The notes below the pieces were generated by a model, which had not been told where the DNA came from, made no database searches, and saw only the letters and a program-made list of their open reading frames with translations. From contig CAZOIA010000117.1 of NCBI GenBank assembly GCA_964579675.1, forward strand, positions 1 to 18,024: DNA of 18,024 nucleotides, in the 5' to 3' direction. The stretch is from CAZOIA01 sp964579675. Its GTDB lineage: Bacteria > Planctomycetota > Phycisphaerae > UBA1845 > PWPN01. The position numbers and the translations under genes were made by a program. Below, in pieces: positions 14,438 through 18,024 of the stretch. Numbering within the stretch: the first letter of the stretch is position 1; each line of letters opens with the position of its first letter.

Positions 14438-15940
14438 ATGCGTGCCAGCGTAACCTGGCGTGGCATACTGCTCGTTCTCGTTCTGGGATTGTGGCAGACA
14501 CCGCCCGCCGGGGCCGCCGAACACGTAGCACCCCTGCCCAGACCGGCGTGCCGCCAAGCCCACATCAAGATCCCCCAGGCGCTGCTTTCCATGGGGCCTA
14601 CCCGCGACCCGGGCAGTGAGAAGCTCAAGGGCATCGGCCAGTACGGTGGCGACATCCGGATCGGCGACCTCGACGGCGACGGGACGGTCGATTTCGTGCT
14701 GGCCAAGGCGGTGGGTGGTCTCAAGACCTGTTATCTCGGTGCGTTCACGTGGGCGGGCCGCGTGCTGTGGGAATGGGGTGACAAGGACCGCCGGGTGGTC
14801 AGCGCGGACGAGAGGGACCAGACGCACGTGGCGGAATCGCCGACGCGCCCCGGGCCCGTGCTGGTGGTCGATATCGACGGCGATGGCCGGACCGAGGTCG
14901 TGGCGATGGTGCTGCGGGATGGGGTGGATCACACAAGCTGGTGGGACACGAAGGACATGGAGTTCGTCATCCTCGACGGAGCCCGGGGCAAGGTGAAGCG
15001 CCGGGCCGCCCCCCTGCCACTCATCAAGGCGAATGCCCGCGACGCGTCCGGGAAACGTCATCGGGCCAACTACGTGCATCGACGGCTTCTGGCGGCGGAC
15101 CTGCGGGGCCTGAACCAGCCGCGGGATTTCGTGGTCAAGATCGGCAACAGCGTCATCGCCTGCAACGATCGGCTCGAAGAACTGTGGACCTATCAGAACA
15201 GGTTCTCCAAGTACGGCGAGCACTCCTGCTACATCCCCGCCGTGGGCGACGTGGACGGCGATGGCCGGGATGAGGTCTGCGGCGGCAACTATCTGCTCGA
15301 CCACGAAGGCACGGTGCTATGGGAGAGGATGATGGCCAGGCACAACGATTCGGTGGCCATCGTTGATTGGGACGGAAACGGGGCGAATGGCGACGAGGTG
15401 GTCCTGTCGGGGTTCGGTCAGGTGGTCAACGCGTCGGGAGACGTGCTGGTGAAGCTGGGCGGTGACGTGGTGCCGCACGGGCAGGAGATGCGGTGCGGGA
15501 GGTTTCGCCGGGATGTGCCTGGTCTTCAAATGGCGGTGCGCTATCGCGGGCACGCGCCGGACATCCTGCTGGCCGGCCGAGGGGGCCGGGTGCTGCTCCG
15601 CTTCACGGTGGACCATTCGCCGGTCAACGTAGGGTTGGAAACGGTGTACTGGTCCGGCCCGGATGCCCCGCCCCTTCTTTTCTCGCCGTGCGCCCTCTAC
15701 GACGGGGACGGTCGCAAGGTGGTGACGATCGCGGATCTGCCTCCCCCGTCAGGCAGGGGCCGGATGGGCTGGTTTCACTGCATCCCCGCCGAGCTCGACG
15801 GCAGCCGGCGGGAATCGGTCATCCTCTACGACCCCTATACGGACGAGGTGTTCGTCTACGGTGCAACACCACTTGCGAGCGACCCGCCGAGGGGCTATCG
15901 GCACACCGCCCGGCAATACAACGTGAGACTCATGGACTAA
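14438..15940 (+). CDS. Secreted FG-GAP/VCBS beta-propeller, PL11-like
   Basis: A 500-residue exported protein with a clear signal peptide (hydrophobic ILLVLVLGLW, cleavage near AGA at about 26). Calcium-binding DxDGDG-type repeats occur at about 77-85 (DLDGDGTVD), 145-153 (DIDGDGRTE), 271-279 (DVDGDGRDE), 310-320 (DWDGNGANGDE) and 421-426, so it should fold as an FG-GAP beta-propeller. The block PAVGDVDGDGRDEVCGGNYLLDHEG resembles the propeller of family PL11 rhamnogalacturonan lyases (VGDVDGDGKDEI, then an acidic-aromatic DxDG). The full PL11 catalytic domain cannot be confirmed by eye, so lyase activity is only a possibility. GAGGA lies 9 nt before the ATG. The gene stands alone, outside or in the periplasm. 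Confidence 0.8.
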   Translation: MRASVTWRGILLVLVLGLWQTPPAGAAEHVAPLPRPACRQAHIKIPQALLSMGPTRDPGSEKLKGIGQYGGDIRIGDLDGDGTVDFVLAKAVGGLKTCYLGAFTWAGRVLWEWGDKDRRVVSADERDQTHVAESPTRPGPVLVVDIDGDGRTEVVAMVLRDGVDHTSWWDTKDMEFVILDGARGKVKRRAAPLPLIKANARDASGKRHRANYVHRRLLAADLRGLNQPRDFVVKIGNSVIACNDRLEELWTYQNRFSKYGEHSCYIPAVGDVDGDGRDEVCGGNYLLDHEGTVLWERMMARHNDSVAIVDWDGNGANGDEVVLSGFGQVVNASGDVLVKLGGDVVPHGQEMRCGRFRRDVPGLQMAVRYRGHAPDILLAGRGGRVLLRFTVDHSPVNVGLETVYWSGPDAPPLLFSPCALYDGDGRKVVTIADLPPPSGRGRMGWFHCIPAELDGSRRESVILYDPYTDEVFVYGATPLASDPPRGYRHTARQYNVRLMD

Positions 15941-15961
15941 GGAACTCCTAGCTCGGTCAAA

Positions 15962-15974
15962 GCCGCCCGGCGGC
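15962..15974. terminator. Candidate hairpin after FG-GAP gene
   Basis: GCCGC-CCG-GCGGC, 22 nt past the stop, is a perfect 5-bp stem. It is not followed by a T run, so it is a weak terminator candidate. Confidence 0.3.
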
Positions 15975-15996
15975 GTTGTGCATTGTGCCACTTCCC

Positions 15997-16138
15997 GTGC
16001 GTGCTTAGCGTGGATAACGGCTCGGCGTCGGGCTCTGCGAGCCCGCTGCGCCTTCGCGGCGTGAGGCTTTTCCGTCCGAGGAAACACCGGCCTCACAGAG
16101 GCCGGCTCTGATCGCGCTGGAACCGGCTGAACACGTAC
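15997..16138. mobile_element. MITE-like element, degenerate copy 2, 142 bp
   Basis: The left end GTGCGTGCTTAGCG matches the 14-bp terminal repeat of copy 1 at 11 of 14 positions, and the right end GGCTGAACACGTAC at 11 of 14. The interior (16030-16126) is clearly homologous to 10318-10414 in copy 1: both hairpins are conserved, with about a dozen differences in 97 positions by hand alignment. No flanking direct repeat is visible, which fits an older insertion. Confidence 0.7.
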
Positions 16139-16167
16139 CTGCTCTCCGAGCGATTACGCCGCAAACA

Positions 16168-16175
16168 CTGCTCAT
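16168..16175. repeat. Target-site duplication, left of MITE copy 3
   Basis: CTGCTCAT, directly adjacent to the left inverted repeat and repeated exactly at 16316-16323. Confidence 0.75.
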
Positions 16176-16315
16176 GTACGTGTATAGCGTCTCCTGGGGC
16201 GGGATGGCACAGAACCCCGTCGCTGGCGCTCTGGGCTCTGATCAGGACGAACGCGCTGGCGAGTCAGAACCCCGAGCGCAAGCGAGTGGGCTCCATCGGG
16301 ACGCTAAACACGCAC
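16176..16315. mobile_element. MITE-like element, copy 3, 140 bp
   Basis: The left end (16176-16189) is identical to the 14-bp end of copy 1. The right end CGCTAAACACGCAC (16302-16315) matches its complement at 12 of 14. A perfect 8-bp direct repeat CTGCTCAT flanks it (16168-16175 and 16316-16323). The interior does not align with copies 1 and 2 beyond a short GGCTCTGATC; it carries two CAGAACCCCG words instead. So it shares ends but carries different cargo. The right duplication contains the stop codon of the Gfo/Idh/MocA gene. Confidence 0.8.
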
Positions 16316-16323
16316 CTGCTCAT
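16316..16323. repeat. Target-site duplication, right of MITE copy 3
   Basis: CTGCTCAT. On the minus strand it includes the TGA stop (16320-16322) of the neighbouring gene. Confidence 0.75.
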
Positions 16324-17810
16324 AAAGCAGTGGCATGCAAACGATTTCGGGCCAGAAACCGCGATCCCGAATCGGATGCGATTGCCCTGGGGAAACGCTG
16401 ATCCGCGAGAGAGCCCCGGGCAGGATTACCCGGGGGGTTGGCAACAGGCTCAAGCCATCCCAGGTACTCTGTTGGCAGTTTCCACGGCTCGCGGTATTGG
16501 GGTGTTACGAGCTTGGCGGCTTCGGGGTCGTTGGGGACGGTTTCGGTCCTGGGGTCGAAGCGGACGGATCGGCCCAGCTTGAGCGAGAGCATCGCCAGGT
16601 TGATGGCGATGTCGATCTTGTAGTGGTAGCCGACGTTGCAGCTCGGCTGCTTCCGGGAGCGGAGGCAGTCGAGCCATTCGCGGTGGTGGCCTGGGGAGTC
16701 GGGTATCACCTTGGGGACGGCCTCGGCGTCCTCGGCCTTCATGCGGTCGCCCTCGGGGATGATCTTGCAGACGTGGTAGTCGGCCATCATCGTCCCGTTG
16801 ACCCCGTGGAAATAGACCCCCCGCCGGCGCTTGCAGCCCGGCTCACCCTGGTTGTCGAAGCCGTAGCTGTTGACCAGTGAGGTGTGCCAGGTAAGCGTGA
16901 AGTTCGGGTATTGCCAGAGCACTTCGTGCGTGTCGTAGGCGTCGCCGCAGTCGCGGACGATGTATCGGCCGCCGGAGCTGGTCGCACAGGTGGGGTGACC
17001 GAGTTCCAGCGCCCAGTAGGGCAGGTCGATGATGTGTGGAGCCATCCCCGGCGTCCACCCGCCGCTGTACATGAACGAAGGGTGGAAATAGGAACTCTTG
17101 ACGAGCAAGGGGTTGAACGGGCAATCGGGCCCGGGGCCCTTCCACATTTCCCAGTCGAGCCCCTCGGGCGGCTCGCCCGCGGGTGGGTTGCCGATGCCCT
17201 CGGGGCCGTCGTTGAGTACGTGGAACGTCCGGGCGACGTTGATCTTGCCCAGGATGCCCGAGCGAACGATGTCCACGGCGCGGCGGTAGTTCGCCTCGGC
17301 ATGGATCTGGGTGCCTATCTGGCTGATGCGGTTGTGTTTGCGAACGGCCCGGAGGACGGCCAGGCCCTCGGCCAGGCTCAGGGTCATGGGCTTTTCGAGG
17401 TAGATGTCCTTGCCGGCCTGGCAGGCGTGGATGGCCTGAAGTGCGTGCCAGTGGGGAGGCGTGGCGATGAGGACGGCGTCGATGTCGCTGCGGGCAAGCA
17501 GGTCGCGGTAGTCGTGATAGGGCTTGGCGGTCTCCTTGCACCTGGCGACGGCCTGGTCGCGTCGCTGTTTCCAGACGTCGCAGATGGCGGTGATAACCAC
17601 GTCGGGTTGCTTGAGCAGTTGGCCGATGTGCCAGTTAGCCTGACCCCCTGCGCCGATGAGCCCGATTGAGATGCGGTCGTTGGCCCCCGTCCGCCCGGGG
17701 GCGCCAAGCACGCTGGCAGACATGACGTAGGGGGCTGCGACGCTGGCCGCCCCTGCTTTCGCCGTCTGACCGAGGAAACGTCGCCGTGATAGCCGATCTG
17801 ACGTAGCCAT
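16320..17810 (-). CDS. Tat-exported Gfo/Idh/MocA family oxidoreductase
   Basis: A 496-residue oxidoreductase with a twin-arginine leader: SRRRFLG at residues 8-14, then a hydrophobic Ala-rich stretch. It is therefore exported folded, with its cofactor, to the periplasm. The Rossmann motif is IGLIGAGGQ and the family signature is YLEKPM, with HWHALQAIHACQAGKD before it. The C-terminal domain has GGWTPGMAPHIIDLPYWAL, the DxGxH-equivalent region of this large Planctomycete subfamily. Members oxidise or reduce sugars and sugar-like polyols; the substrate is unknown. AGGAGG lies 7 nt before the ATG at 17810, which rules out the longer GTG start. About 50 residues follow the YREPWKLP block where relatives usually end. 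The stop codon lies in the duplication made by MITE copy 3. Confidence 0.92.
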   Translation of the reverse strand: MATSDRLSRRRFLGQTAKAGAASVAAPYVMSASVLGAPGRTGANDRISIGLIGAGGQANWHIGQLLKQPDVVITAICDVWKQRRDQAVARCKETAKPYHDYRDLLARSDIDAVLIATPPHWHALQAIHACQAGKDIYLEKPMTLSLAEGLAVLRAVRKHNRISQIGTQIHAEANYRRAVDIVRSGILGKINVARTFHVLNDGPEGIGNPPAGEPPEGLDWEMWKGPGPDCPFNPLLVKSSYFHPSFMYSGGWTPGMAPHIIDLPYWALELGHPTCATSSGGRYIVRDCGDAYDTHEVLWQYPNFTLTWHTSLVNSYGFDNQGEPGCKRRRGVYFHGVNGTMMADYHVCKIIPEGDRMKAEDAEAVPKVIPDSPGHHREWLDCLRSRKQPSCNVGYHYKIDIAINLAMLSLKLGRSVRFDPRTETVPNDPEAAKLVTPQYREPWKLPTEYLGWLEPVANPPGNPARGSLADQRFPRAIASDSGSRFLARNRLHATAL

Positions 17811-17945
17811 GTTTGGCCCTCCTATTGTGTCTCGGCTTCGTGGAAAGAAGGCGGCAGTCGTACCGTCGCCTTGCACCGGGTGTTCTTATGGCCCGCGAGG
17901 GACCTGAACTGGTCGAAGGTGTATTAGACCGGCCCGGCGTGTCCT

Positions 17946-17975
17946 ACGCAACCACGGGCGTTGAGAAAGTTGCGT
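17946..17975. promoter_or_regulatory. Inverted repeat upstream of Tat Gfo/Idh/MocA gene
   Basis: ACGCAAC (17946-17952) and GTTGCGT (17969-17975) form a perfect 7-bp inverted repeat with a 16-nt spacer, about 140-165 bp upstream of the start codon. It could be an operator or chance. No clear promoter boxes were recognised in this gap. Confidence 0.3.
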
Positions 17976-18024
17976 GACAGTTCCGGCGGGGACCTTCGGG
18001 CGGAGAAGGGGACGGCACCTCGCT

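Noticed and set aside
14024..15304. 426-residue open frame on the minus strand
   Set aside because: It runs antisense through the membrane-protein and FG-GAP genes, both of which have signal peptides and recognisable domains. Long antisense frames are expected in GC-rich DNA.
10285..16323. Whether the dispersed repeats form a CRISPR array
   Set aside because: The repeats are few, widely separated, palindromic and bounded by target duplications; there are no regular spacers and no cas genes.
17889..17978. Short plus-strand frame of 29 residues upstream of the last gene
   Set aside because: No ribosome binding site and no recognisable content; divergent gaps often contain such frames by chance.

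Overview
The window looks like chromosomal DNA of a Gram-negative, GC-rich member of the Planctomycetota, probably an uncultured lineage near the Phycisphaerae. This assignment is inference. It rests on the gene mix: two Gfo/Idh/MocA oxidoreductases (one with a twin-arginine leader), a twin-arginine sugar isomerase/epimerase-like TIM-barrel protein, a secreted FG-GAP protein, a large sodium:solute symporter, an outer-membrane FadL-like barrel, and long intergenic stretches full of palindromic repeats. Most genes are single transcription units on alternating strands, so this is not one big operon.

Layout from left to right. A secreted HEAT-like protein (161-1285) is followed 3 nt later by the ribosome-assembly GTPase Der (1289-2632). 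A convergent sodium:solute symporter (2727-4586, minus) follows. Next are a 77-residue HMA metal-binding protein (4884-5117) and a cytoplasmic Gfo/Idh/MocA dehydrogenase (5175-6257, minus). A decayed IS1182-like transposase fragment (6484-6811) lies against the 3' end of a family 4 uracil-DNA glycosylase (6812-7570, minus). A FadL/OmpP1-like outer-membrane protein (7912-9183) overlaps tail to tail with a Tat-exported sugar isomerase/epimerase-like protein (9173-10171, minus). Then come a repeat-rich gap, a secreted beta-propeller protein (10715-12649), tRNA-His(GTG) (12740-12814, minus), a small DUF2089-like regulator overlapping a jelly-roll/three-helix membrane protein (13092-14280), a secreted FG-GAP protein (14438-15940), a second repeat-rich gap, and a Tat-exported Gfo/Idh/MocA protein (16320-17810, minus).

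The symporter, the dehydrogenases, the isomerase-like protein, the outer-membrane barrel and the FG-GAP protein together suggest a cell that takes up and oxidises sugars or polysaccharide fragments. They are scattered rather than co-transcribed, so this is a functional theme and not a demonstrated pathway. Der, the glycosylase and tRNA-His are housekeeping.

Two results stand out. First, there is a family of very small non-coding transposable elements (140-163 bp) with a 14-bp terminal inverted repeat starting GTACGTG. Two copies are flanked by perfect 8-bp direct repeats (TCAGCCTG at 10277/10448; CTGCTCAT at 16168/16316). One landed inside a REP-like palindrome. The other landed exactly at the stop codon of the Gfo/Idh/MocA gene. 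The copies share ends but not interiors. Second, the DUF2089-like regulator and its overlapping membrane partner sit behind an unusually AT-rich promoter. An inverted repeat plus a third half-site overlaps the -10 box, which suggests a self-regulated sensor/regulator pair.
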